DNA of 64,000 nucleotides from Diphasiastrum complanatum (lineage: Eukaryota > Streptophyta > Lycopodiopsida > Lycopodiales > Lycopodiaceae): contig CM055111.1 of NCBI GenBank assembly GCA_029204225.1, positions 42,412,815 to 42,476,814 of the forward strand, given 5' to 3'. This document shows, one piece after another, positions 49,204-59,765 of this stretch. The notes under the pieces are model-generated. The model was given only the letters and a program-made list of their open reading frames with translations, made no database searches and was not told the DNA's origin. Both the position numbers and the translations under genes were made by a program. Each line of letters opens with the position of its first letter. Position 1 is the stretch's first letter.

Positions 49204-49489
49204 GTCGACTATCCACACGCCAAGATCCGATGCCTACAGCTCAAAACAAAAAAAGTTAACACCTCCACGGCTGGCGCGATTCTGGCCGTGAAGAGGTGTT
49301 CAAAATTTTTTATTTACTATTTTTTTAAAAAAACGTTTCTGGAACGATTTTGGGCTGAGAATCGCGTTTTTTAGAAACGCGATTTCCGAAACGCTCAGCC
49401 CTAGAATCGCGTTTCGGTGCAACTATGGTTTTGAGCAAAAAGGCAATTGCCATTGAAGGTCCAAGAAAGTATGCTATTTTTTCATCAAG

Positions 49490-51180
49490 AACCGTCCATT
49501 GCTGCTCAAAATCAGCCTGCAGGATCTGTTGGACAGCAAGGACCAGTTTTGGAAGATCTTGGACAGCCAAGTGCGGTGTCGGAGGATCTTGGACAACAAA
49601 TTGTAAGAAGAGACATGGCTATTGGACAGCCCAAAACAGTCCCACGGTGGCTGTTGTCGACTTTGCGAGACAACAAATTAAGTTCATTTTATGATGAAAA
49701 GACACGTGCCTCTACAAAATCAGTGGACTATGCTGATTTTTCCGATTTTGCTCTTACATCTCATGGAGATGTTGCAAATGAACCTGTTTTCTATGAGCAG
49801 GCCAAGGGAGTAAAATGTTGGGAGGATGCGATGCAAGATGAGTATGACTCACTTATGAAGAACCAGATTTGGGTTCTTGTTGATCTTCCTCTTGGGAAGA
49901 AGGCAATTGGTTCTAAATGGGTATACAAAATCAAGTATAAGGTAGATGGTACCATTGAAAGGTACAAGGCAAGGCTCGTTGCCAAAGGCTATGCTCAGCA
50001 AAGGGGATTGATTATGAGGAGACTTTTTCTCCTACTGCTCGGATGACTACCGTGAGGGTAGTAACCTCTTTGGCTGCCCATTTTGGTTGGCGTTTGCGGC
50101 AACTTGACATAAAGACAACATTCCTCAATGGTGATCCCAATGAGGAAGTGTACCTTCAACAACCTGCTGGTTTTTTGGTTGAAGGCCAAGAAGATAAAGT
50201 TTGTCTTCTCAAGAAGGCACTTTATGGACTGAAGCAAGCTCCAAGGATGTGGTATCAAAAGAAACATGCCTACTTTTGTGATCGGGGGTTTACTAATAGT
50301 CCTAGCGAATCTACTCTTTATGTCAAGCATAGTTCAGATTATATCATCATTATTTTGCTTTATGTTGATGATATTATTATTACGGGAAGTAATGAGCAGC
50401 AGATTGATGCCGTAATACTTGATCTTGGTATGGTTTTTGAAACCTCCTATTCAGGCCTATTGCACTTTTATCTTAGTCTTGAATTTGTACAAAAAGGGGC
50501 TTGAATTTTCATCTCTCAAAAACACTACATTGGGCAGATTTTGAAGCGGTTCCAGATGGAAGATTGCAAGCCGGTTGCTACACCATGGAGACAGGTCTGA
50601 AATTAAGTAGTCAAGGTGATGGTGAATCATTTGACACTACTTTATATTGTCAAGCTATTGGCTGTCTCATTTACCTATGTAATTCAAGACCGGACATTTC
50701 TTATAGTGTCTCACTCATGAATCAATTCATGCATGTCCTGATGACATCACATTGGAAAGCATTGAAGAGGATCTTTCGATATCTTCAAGGAACAAGAAGT
50801 CATGGATTGGTTTTTCCTGCTTGTGATGATGCATGTTTGGTTGGTTTTAGTGACTCGGATTGGGGTGGAGATCAAGACACTAGACGCTCTACAAGTGCTT
50901 TTTCTATGGAAATTCTGCAATTTCTTGGTCAAGTAAAAAGCAGCCCACTGTTGTTACTTCTTCGCAGAATATAGAGCGATATTTTCAGCCATAACAGAGT
51001 GTTTATGGCTGAGAAGACTACTTGTTGACATGAAGTTTGGCGAGCCCTCAACCACTCTTATCTTGAGTGATAGTCAAAGTGCTATTGCCATTGCACGGAA
51101 TCTTGTTTTTCATATTAGAAAAAGCTTTATGCAAAGCTTTAAATTTGATACCACGGTTGGTTTTGTTATATAGTGAAGAT
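49490..51180 (+). pseudogene. Ty1/copia C, 5'-truncated (linker-RT-RNase H)
   Basis: It starts abruptly inside the linker ([20 protein letters not shown]), which matches copia B. It then has RT ([76 protein letters not shown]) with a frameshift at about 50010 and a stop at 50502. RNase H follows ([29 protein letters not shown]). A deletion after FHIR removes the C-terminal VRERLHDG...ADLFTK segment. The YVDD site is intact. The orientation is opposite to copia B. Confidence 0.9.
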
Positions 51181-51210
51181 TTTAGTTTTTGCATTGTCAT
51201 TTAAGGAGGG

Positions 51211-51659
51211 TGTTAGAAATAAATGACTATGCTAAAGTTAATCCATAGGTTACTTTGACCCAAAAGGTCAAGATCTGTGTAACCATGGGTATTTAGTTAT
51301 TTAGGCTATCTTAAGTTTGTCTTAAGTTCAGTTGGACCCAATTTTGATCATGTATTGACTCATGGGTCCTTATGTGTCTAATTTTGTTTAGGGGCCCTAT
51401 CTTGACTTTTGGGGGTGCCCTACATTTAGTAAGTGGTTAACCTTAGGGTTTGGTGACATTTGGCCACATCCAGGTAAAGTACTTAAATGCTCATTGTGTA
51501 TTCCATTTTTACAGTTTGGCTAAGCGTTGCTTTCCATTCCTCTTGTTGCTGTTTTTTCTCTCTCTCTCTTAGAGTTGGGCGCCAAGCCTCTTCTCTCTTG
51601 TTTCTTGTGGAGATTGATTGATAACTAGATCTTGGTGACTTGACTCTTGCTTTCCTACA
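51211..51659 (+). repeat. 3' LTR of copia C
   Basis: Preceded by the purine tract aaggaggg (51203-51210), it begins TGTTAGAAATAAATGAC and ends tttcctaca. It is closely similar to the minus-strand LTR at 39264-39706. Confidence 0.88.
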
Positions 51660-54012
51660 GAAACTACAATATGATTTGATTGAAATAACATTGATGAGCT
51701 TTTGCTAATCGGCCTTTGACAATAATGATGACCACGATTCCTCATCAGCTAAACCTTAACTATACCAAGGCTCAATAAAGGGCCAAGGTAAGCTTGTATG
51801 GTCAACTACATAGAGTATCTTCAAGTTCCTTACAAAGACTGCCAATAGAGTTATTGCCATGCATTCAAAATAGGCTATCCTTGCAGTTTAAGCCTTAAAA
51901 TTCCTGAAGGGCTACTGTGACTTCTCTGTCATCTTTGCACATGAAGCTGTCTTCATTTGATCGCCTAGAACTGCTAATGATACCCTTTGCATGTGATAAG
52001 TTGGCCATATTTAAAGATCGCTTGGAAATAAGCGCAGAATCAATTTAGTCTATCATGTAGCAAATAGGTCTAGGCATAAATAGAGGATAAAGCAGCAGGA
52101 CTCATTTGAAATCTCGGAATCAAAAGGAAGTATTACGGTCTTTTGTATTCAAGAAAACTATCCATTTATGTCTATGCTTTATGTGTATGCCTCACTTGTA
52201 GGCATCTTGAGATCTGCTTAGAAATTGTGAAGACTGACCACATTCTGTCCCCAACCGATTAACTATGACGATTCAAAATTGTTGATGATTCAATTTTTTT
52301 GAATAATTTTGCTTTTTAGTTTTCTACTAAGCAATTGCTTTATTATCTTATGATGTCTAATCCTCCAAAGAGTCTCATGTTGGTGAAGACCCTCCCTTCC
52401 CTCCCTCCCTCCCTCCCTCCCTCAAGGTTAGGAGTTGATGCTAATCAGCTGCTCAAAAGAGGACATGCAAGAACTATATGGTGTCTTGAGGAGTTCCTTA
52501 GTCAAAGCAAGGCACAATTCACCCTTGCCCCCTAGTCTGAGCAGAATCTGTAGAATGGCCCATGCGCTCAAGGGAGTACATACCTAGCTGCCCATTTTGC
52601 GTAGACATCATTTTGTGAGGAAATATATGTTTACACCGAATCTACCATACAAAAGGTTGTTGTGCCTGCTGTCCACAGATCAGATAAAATCAGTATGCAG
52701 TGCAGACAATGTAATTGCCAGTATAAAATATGAAAGTTTCGATCAAGAAGGATATTGCTCTTCTATCTAATCTAGTTTGAGAGTTTATAATTTCCCGCTC
52801 CTTACTATTTGGCATATTACCTTTGGAGTCTGTTATGATGCACTTACAAGAACGTAAATACCTGCTGGAATATTTCATGTATTTCTGCGGGCTTTAGCAG
52901 CCATAATTTCCCCATGTTTGCACTCCTGCATCAAATTCAGGCTGTAAGGGGCTTCATGCCCACAACGCCCATGGGCTTTTGGTCATAAAGTTACAGTGAC
53001 TGGGTATTTAGGTGACAGACAAAAGTATAATCAAAGAAATAAATTCAATAAATTCTGAATACTTGAAGAACAATACGATCACTAAGCTGAAATATAGACT
53101 AAAAGAGAAACCAGTAAGTGATTAAAAATAGCAACAATAGTGAACAAATCTTTTAGCATAAAACATCTCTGTCATTAAAATTAGGAACACATTCACAAAG
53201 CGTAGTGCACAAAAAGAAACAGATAAATGTTTTTGATATATAGCAAAATACCAAGTCATTTATTATAGTTATTAAAGTTTGTGAAACATTTAGGATTTAT
53301 TCTTATTTTTAACATTCATAAATAAAGAAAATAATAATCTAGTCGAGTATTATAATTAAATAGAACTCTGAAAGAAAGACTACTCTGTCTATAACATATG
53401 ATAATTATCACATCAACAAAGTCCAAAAACATTATGGATAATAGAGTAATTTTTAAAGCTGATTCCCAAACTTTATCCAAATTTTATTAGTAATTGTACA
53501 GGTATGAAGACTTTCAAAGAAGTGCCAATGTATGTTATTGATGATGAAACATTCAAATTATTCTTGAAAAGGATGATATGACAATCATGATAGAAGATAT
53601 GATGATGGGACTAGATTTCTTATTTAGTCATGCTCTTATCTGTTATATGAATCTTGTCGCGAAATTTTTCTATTTCTTGTTCAAGCCTCAGATGTTGCGA
53701 AATTGTCGCGAACAATTGACAAAATCTTCTGGGCATTCTTCAAGCTCACCTGTCGTGAAACTATCTCGAACAGTTCGAGAAATATTTTAGATTTCTTCTT
53801 CAAGCTTAAGAATTGTCATCTGTCGCATCCTTTCAAAATTCTCACATCAAATGCATAGTTGTTTATTATGATGGGGATCAGCTTCAGCCTTGAGCCATGG
53901 TAATTGAATACATGCGAAGAGAGGCTTTTGGCAACTGAAAAGCGAAATCTGGATGTGGAGGAAGGTGAGAGAAACAATTTAACTTTTCTAACCCGTTTTC
54001 GGTATCATCTAC
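51660..54012. other. Gene-free DNA with a CCCT microsatellite
   Basis: No gene recognised. A (CCCT)n tract lies at about 52391-52423. Short repeats gtcgcga and cgaac occur near 53655-53780. Confidence 0.5.
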
Positions 54013-54440
54013 TCAAGCATTGTCTTCGCATTTAGACATTTTAGCAAAAAAAATTTCTCTTCGAAGAATTAACAAAATAGTTTTGATATGATTTATATGC
54101 TCCTCAAGAGTTCTATTGTATATGAGAAAATCATTTAAAAACTCAACTACAAATTGACCCATGTATGGACGAAATATATCATTTATCATTTGTTGGAATG
54201 TCGCAGGTGCATTCATTAACCCAAAAGGAAGCACTAGGAACTCATAATGACCAAATCTCGTTCGAAAACCAGTCTTTTGCTCATCACTTGGATGCATTCC
54301 GGTTTTGAGATTTATTTTTGTGAAGTATTTAGTGTGAAAAAAATAGATCCAGAACATACTTGTTGGATTTCTAAGATCTTGACCAAAATTGGATGCACAT
54401 CTAGATTTAGCTACAGGATAGAAATCATTTATTTACACTA
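54013..54440 (-). pseudogene. Ty3/gypsy reverse transcriptase fragment
   Basis: On the minus strand INLKTGMH, KTGFRTRFGHYEFLVLPFGL, NAPATFQQMINDIFRPYMGQ and FVVEFLNDFLIYNRTLEEHI form the RT palm. The catalytic YLDD box reads FLND, so one metal-binding Asp is lost. No other gypsy domains adjoin it, and the piece ends in a copia LTR on the right. Confidence 0.85.
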
Positions 54441-54518
54441 AGATCTGATCATAAGCACTTACATATAGTAAGGTACAGTCCTTGTCCATACAACAACAAT
54501 AGCCTACTGTCCTTTACC

Positions 54519-54954
54519 TGTATGGATGCAAGATCAACAACAAAAATGACATTATACACACGAAATCAAGATACCTTGAGAAATACACATGAGATGGACA
54601 TAGAATCAAAAGAGATGAATTCTTCACATAAAATGAGAATATAAAAATACTTTCTCCACCCTGGTATTGCTATTTATAGTTGCTAAAATGTCATTTGGCC
54701 AATTGCCCTAAACTTGTCCTAAATGGTTCTTGGTACTTATTCAACAAACCTAGAAATTCTAGTTTAGATGCAATGTATGAAATCTAGCTTAGAATGGGTC
54801 CAAATTTGACCTCATCCATTTATCTACTTGTCAAAAATAGGACAAACACTATTTAAGCCTTGATTGACAAATATAAATCTATCTATAAGTTGAAATTTCA
54901 TGTTGGTCTCAAAATTGCCAAAATAGATAAACTAAACTATTTGAATTTTTCACA
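54519..54954 (-). repeat. 3' LTR of copia D (minus strand)
   Basis: The minus-strand purine tract gttgaagagggag (54955-54967) is followed by TGTGAAAAATTCAAATAG. A TATA box (actataaatag, about 54672-54682) lies inside, and the LTR is taken to end ...catccataca at 54519. The 5' LTR was not found. Confidence 0.6.
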
Positions 54955-55052
54955 CTCCCTCTTCAACTAGTTTTAACATAGATTTAAATAGAACTCCAAA
55001 AGATGTTTTATGCTTCATAAACCAGTCTTTTCTTAATGCTGTGGTGAAGATA

Positions 55053-55832
55053 TCAGCCACACACTCCCTTGACGAGACATGTTGAAGATCCCACTCCTTT
55101 TGCCATGACGTGTTCTCTCACAAAATGATAAGCCACTTCAATATGCTTGCTCTTTGCATGAAAAATAGGATTGCTTGCCAATCTTTGGGATGAAAAGTAT
55201 CTCCTTTGTGAATGAAGTGAAGGCTTTGTACTCGGCCTCACTAGAAGATAATGATATTGCTGCTTGTTTTTTCGACATCCATGAGATAGCTCCATCACCT
55301 ATGAGAATAGCATGACCATTTATGGATTTTCTATCCATTTGATCTCCAGCAAAGTCCGAATATGGAAATCCATGCAAGTTAGGTGATGATCCTCCATAAA
55401 CAATGCCAATATCTCTAGAACCCGAGATGTACCTCAATACTCTCTTGTCTAGCTTCCAATGCTCCACACTAGGATCATGCATAAATCGACTTAATCTACC
55501 ATCACAATAGCTAAGATCAGGTCTTTTGATGGTTAGAGATATGAGTGAGCCAACTAGCTTCCTATAGAGAGTAATGTCTTCGAAGAATCTTTCATTATCT
55601 CTTATAGTGAGTTTTACATTTGACTCCATAGGTGTGTCACAAGATTTAGCATCTACCATATGAAATCTTTTTATAATAGAATTAGCGTACTTCTCTTGAC
55701 AAATGAAAGTAGATTGAGAAGTTCTAAATACTTCTATTCCCAAGATATAATACAAAAGACCAAGATCATGCACATCAAAGTCTTTTTTTAGTGCAATCTT
55801 GATATCATCAATATCTTGATTGTTGCCTCTAC
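55053..55832 (-). pseudogene. Ty1/copia D RT-end/RNase H fragment
   Basis: The minus-strand frame begins inside RT (IDDIKIALKKDFDVHDLGLL), continues CQEKYANSIIKRFHM, LVGSLISLTIKRPDLSY and KRVLRYISGSRDIGIVYGGS, and enters RNase H ([33 protein letters not shown]). The segment with the third catalytic Asp (usually DNQSAI) is deleted after KEILFIP. A shifted frame gives [22 protein letters not shown] upstream of the YVDD box is absent. Confidence 0.85.
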
Positions 55833-56500
55833 TCGTGTTTGTCGCATTAATCTCAAGTCTGGAGGATGTCTAGTCTTGGCGTAATCGTGTTAGATGCGTG
55901 GACAAGGGCATTCAGAAGGGTTATCTGTGAAAGTAAATGCAAATTTGGAACCAATGTGATCACCTATGCAAATATTCTCATGCTGTGTATCGAACGTAAC
56001 GAAGTGTATCGACATCCATCCTTCAATATGTAGAACTGGACAATATTTGAGGGGTGCAACTACCTAAGGCGCTATCGGATCATGATATCAGAGATAGACT
56101 GTGGTAAGCCGAGTTGTGAATTCTAGATCTTAGTTAGGAGGATGTAAGTGAATCTTTGGGGACTCTGAAGCAGAAATCGTTTAGTCCTACTAGGATCCTT
56201 AGCTTCGGGGACTCAAAAGGATTTTTGATCGAGGGGAATAAGAGATTCTTTGACTTAGATCCAACTTGAATGTCTAGATGGTTCTTACTTCTATGCTAGG
56301 ACTATTGGCAAAATCCTCGGTAAGGTGATCGCTTGAGATTTTCACAGTCAAGTTGGGATGTTGAAATAATACTCGTCTGGATCTCCTAGGTTCAATTTTT
56401 GGATTTATACTGATGCTATTGGCTATTCCGGGTGATTGCTCTGACGAGTCAAAGTTGGGGATCCTAGGTAATGATTGTGTTACTTCAGCGTATCGAGTAG
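55833..56500. other. Unassigned DNA, possibly LTR-derived
   Basis: No convincing gene. A minus-strand 103-codon ORF (56274-56585) has no recognised domain and overlaps DNA resembling the copia LTR near its right end, so it is probably chance. Confidence 0.3.
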
Positions 56501-57205
56501 ACGTAGCATCAGTCAGACGCCAAGACCCATCAGTCCTAAATTCATATACTTCAAGGTAGTTATAATCTTCACAATGTTTGATCAATGCTTTTGATTGCTC
56601 TTGATTATGGGATCCAATATTGCTTTTCTAGATCAAGATTTTGTGATCAATTAATCAATCACTCTTGGAGCTTTAAGTAGGCTCATTTATGGTCCTTTGT
56701 CCAAGTACAAGAGGATCGTTCATGATCATTGGACAATCCATCTTTAGCAAGATTTGGCTTGAAAGCTCTTGTAAGGGCGAGTTGTAATCAAGTCCAAAAG
56801 TGAAGATTTTTGAACCAAACTTGGTGAGGGTCAAAATTCGTATTGTCCACATGTGTGGGCACCTCCGAACCTATTTTTCATTTTCATTATACACAAGATC
56901 CAAACAATTCCATTTTGTAGCATCTTGATGAGTTTTTTGGTGCTAAACCTAGGAAAAGCACCAAAGTTTGCATGCCTTTGATTGGATTGGACTTAGTGTC
57001 ATCAAATCTAATTAATCTAGGCTGGGTTCAAGCCCTATAAAAGTGATTTACAGGTCTTGAAAAACCGTCAAGAGGAAGGAGTAAGATTTAGCCATGTTTT
57101 TGTCCAAAAAATGGTGAAAATTGATAGGATTTGATAGGTCTCTAATAAAATCTCATCTAATCTTCATTTCATCTTTGTGAGGCAGTGTAAGAACTGTAAT
57201 ACCCT
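56501..57205 (+). mobile_element. Copia LTR-end and leader fragment lacking its PBS
   Basis: This matches 11330-12010 in order: atcaatgctttt, catttatggtcctt (56684), ccaagtacaag (56701), cacatgtgtgggca, tctaatctaggctg, ttttgtccaa, ctttgtgagg, agaactgt. The 29 bp holding the LTR end and TGGTATCAGAG are replaced by tgt. No gag follows. Confidence 0.7.
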
Positions 57206-57980
57206 ATTATATGCATTTTATTTTGTGAAATAATGTCATTATGATGCAAAACACAATCAATCCATTCAAATGATGAAGACAATCATTTAAATAAGAAGAA
57301 ATATATAATGCATGCAGCAAAGTCAATATTATTGTTCAAGATATATCAAATGACCAACTCCAAATTGAATGAATTTAAAGGAAGGAATTTTAAACAAAAG
57401 ATATGTATGAAACGACATATAACTTAAGGAGAAGGCCAACTCCAAGGAGAATATTCTTGATGATGTAGACTATTTGCACCTTATTTAAATATTGTAACCT
57501 TCCACGCGCTTGTTTCTTATTGATCAAGACCGTGTGATTAGGACGCCACTTCAAAAATCATACATATGTAATTTTATTATTGGATATAATTAGTTAAGTA
57601 ATTCTAATAAGATCCGACATATCAGTTGACAAGAGATGCATACATTCGCACTCAAACATCTATTAGTACTCCATACACATTCCATTGTAAACTACCGAGT
57701 TTTCAGAAGAACAGAGAAGTGTCTCGTGTAAAGAGTTTTCATTGCTCTTCGCTTACATATGTTGTCTGTATGTTAAGTGCTTTTGTGTATACAATCGATA
57801 GTCTTGCTTTGTCGGATGTGTCATGTGTTCGATAATTCTAGTCAGACAATACATTTAGTCTCGATACTGTTGTGGATTGTATGTTCGTAAAATTCGATGT
57901 TGAAATTGTCTTTAAATTAATTGGCTGTTAAACTGCTTGAGTAATTGAACTAACCGATTGTTCTGCACTTCATTGTGATC
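57206..57980. other. Gene-free AT-rich DNA
   Basis: Nothing recognised between the copia leader fragment and the unknown ORFs to the right. Confidence 0.4.
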
Positions 57981-58499
57981 ATGGCATTAGAGATAATGTG
58001 CAGACCTATGTGGGCTCGTCCTCCGACCCCTCCTCCTGCCTTTGATGCTCTTCCCTAGGACTCTCGTGTGCCTCCTACAGAAGAGAGTAAGAAGATTCAT
58101 AATGTACATGTCATAATACTAAAAGATTGCTTGACAGTTCTTCGTGTATATGTGAATTGGTAAGAATGTCATGACATGTGGTTTGCTTCTGTCTCTTAAA
58201 TCTCATACTTTTTGCCAACAACACAGGACTCCAACTACAAAGAATCGAAGAAGAAATATATTTCAAAGGGAAAATCTGAAAATGACATGTCCGTAAATTC
58301 TCTTGATATGCAGTTACAAAAGATGATACAAAATATATTTGAAAATATTAATGGTTGTACTGGCAAGTTGGATGATTCACTAGATCAAGAAGTACCTAGG
58401 CACACAACATTTAGTGTGAACACTGTCTCAGTTAATTTTGGACTTTCCCAAACTCCATTTTCAGAAATGAACTCAAGAATTTATAGCACACCAAATTAA
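57981..58499 (+). other. Unrecognised possible two-exon ORF
   Basis: The ATG at 57981 (MALEIMCRPMWARPPTPPPA) is followed by a TAG after 25 codons. A possible donor (cataat|gtacat, 58102) and a good acceptor (ccaacaacacag, ends 58224) precede a 91-codon frame (DSNYKESKKKYISK ... NSRIYSTPN, stop at 58499) rich in Lys, Ser and Asn. Family unknown; either a decayed gene or part of the element to the right. Confidence 0.25.
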
Positions 58500-58877
58500 A
58501 TATATTTTTGATATACTTTGATTAATCCATCTAAATTGGTATCATCTAACAATAAAAACATCGTTCATATTGACAATACTTTCAGTATAACTGCAACAAC
58601 ATGATGACTAGTGTCTGGATATATTCAAATATCTTATGCGATATTTTGGAACTAATTATGAATCTCACATTCAAATGAAAATATTTAAATACAACTAATT
58701 TTGAATACCACATTCAAATGAAAATATTCAGACATCTTATAAGACATTGAACAAACATCCATAACAACTGCTTTTGAAAATGATTTTGTCTATTATATTG
58801 TGGAAAATGGCGGTAACAACCCCTACCGCCTGGGGCATTTACAATCTATTACAAAAGATATGCATCTATGTATTGAT
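58500..58877. other. AT-rich spacer with short duplications
   Basis: The phrase cacattcaaatgaaaatatt occurs twice (about 58667, 58713). No gene. Confidence 0.5.
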
Positions 58878-59584
58878 CTAAGTATTATCTGAACCTGAAT
58901 CTAATTCCACATCGTCAAGACCCAGATCCCTCGACTGCGGTTCTTCGGAAGACTGGCTTTCAGAACCCGACTGCAAAGATCTTACAATATGAGATGAGAC
59001 TTAGTCACCTCGATGTTTTTCGGAGTGTCGACGCATATAAGTTTGCGACCCATGACATTTAATAACGACGTCACATAGTAAGATAACCTGAAACACCTTT
59101 CCTTGGTCGCCAAAACACAAATTCAAAAATTTGAGTTTACTATGCACACAGGCACTTAGATCACTTGGTGCATCAGCATTATACAAGACATATAGAACAT
59201 GTTGCAAATTTCGCATTTGCACTCCACCTTGTTTTAGAGGGGTAGCAAGCTCATAATAACCCTCAAATATCGAGAGTTTTATGTCGTGCATCGATTTTAA
59301 GCTTCCCTTGACTCCCTCGTTAATACTTTGTTTCAAAAATAGTACAATAACACACAATTTGTGTTCTGCCATGAGGGTGGCCAGGCAATGTCACACCAAT
59401 GTAGTGATGTAACTTGAACTAGTCGACTCAATATTATAAAAAATGTATAGTGTGTGGGACTCTCCCAAGCAGATGAAGGAACAGCCATGAAGTTCAATTC
59501 ATTCAACGCTATCTCGTTACGGGCACAACAAAAATGCTGACCATCAATAGGTTCAAAAGTACAATGAGATAAGAACCTAACCAT
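58878..59584 (-). other. Unrecognised minus-strand gene remnant
   Basis: Two overlapping frames: 59584-59333 (PIDGQHFCCARNEIALNELN) and 59372-59001 (INEGVKGSLKSMHDIKLS, VHSKLKFLNLCFGDQGKVFQ, LLCDVVIKCHGSQTYMRRHS). A separate short frame, SGSESQSSEEPQSRDLGLDD, ends with a stop at 58878 and would fit a polar C-terminus after a short intron or frameshift. The composition looks protein-like rather than random, but no family was recognised. Confidence 0.35.
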
Positions 59585-59765
59585 AGTTAAAATATAATTT
59601 TCAAAATGCTGAAATGTTCCCTCCCAATAGTTGGAAACACTAAAAAATTTGAATTAGGAGTGACATCTCTGAAACAAAGCCTACGCCATCTCTATCTCCA
59701 AGTTCAAGAACAAGTGTTTAGCGCCATCTCTATCTCCAACAAAGTCTTTAGCACCATCTCCAGCT

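Larger units (their letters stand above)
46714..49427. mobile_element. hAT DNA transposon with 8-bp target duplication
   Basis: Both ends read CATAGTTGCAC inward (46714-46724 and the complement of 49417-49427). The flanks are the identical octamer gttttgag (46706-46713 and 49428-49435). Subterminal ccagaaacgttttttaaa blocks also match in inverted orientation (about 46782 and 49338). The 8-bp duplication and the BED-finger ORF inside identify the hAT superfamily. The length (2,714 bp) and missing catalytic core make it non-autonomous. It landed 0.7 kb downstream of the NRP stop codon. Confidence 0.93.

Noticed and set aside
56086-56105. tgatatcagagatag resembling a copia PBS
   Set aside because: The homologous leader places the PBS position at about 56698, and no LTR end was seen here.
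56274-56585. 103-codon minus-strand ORF
   Set aside because: No recognisable motif, and its right end overlaps DNA homologous to a copia LTR read on the other strand.
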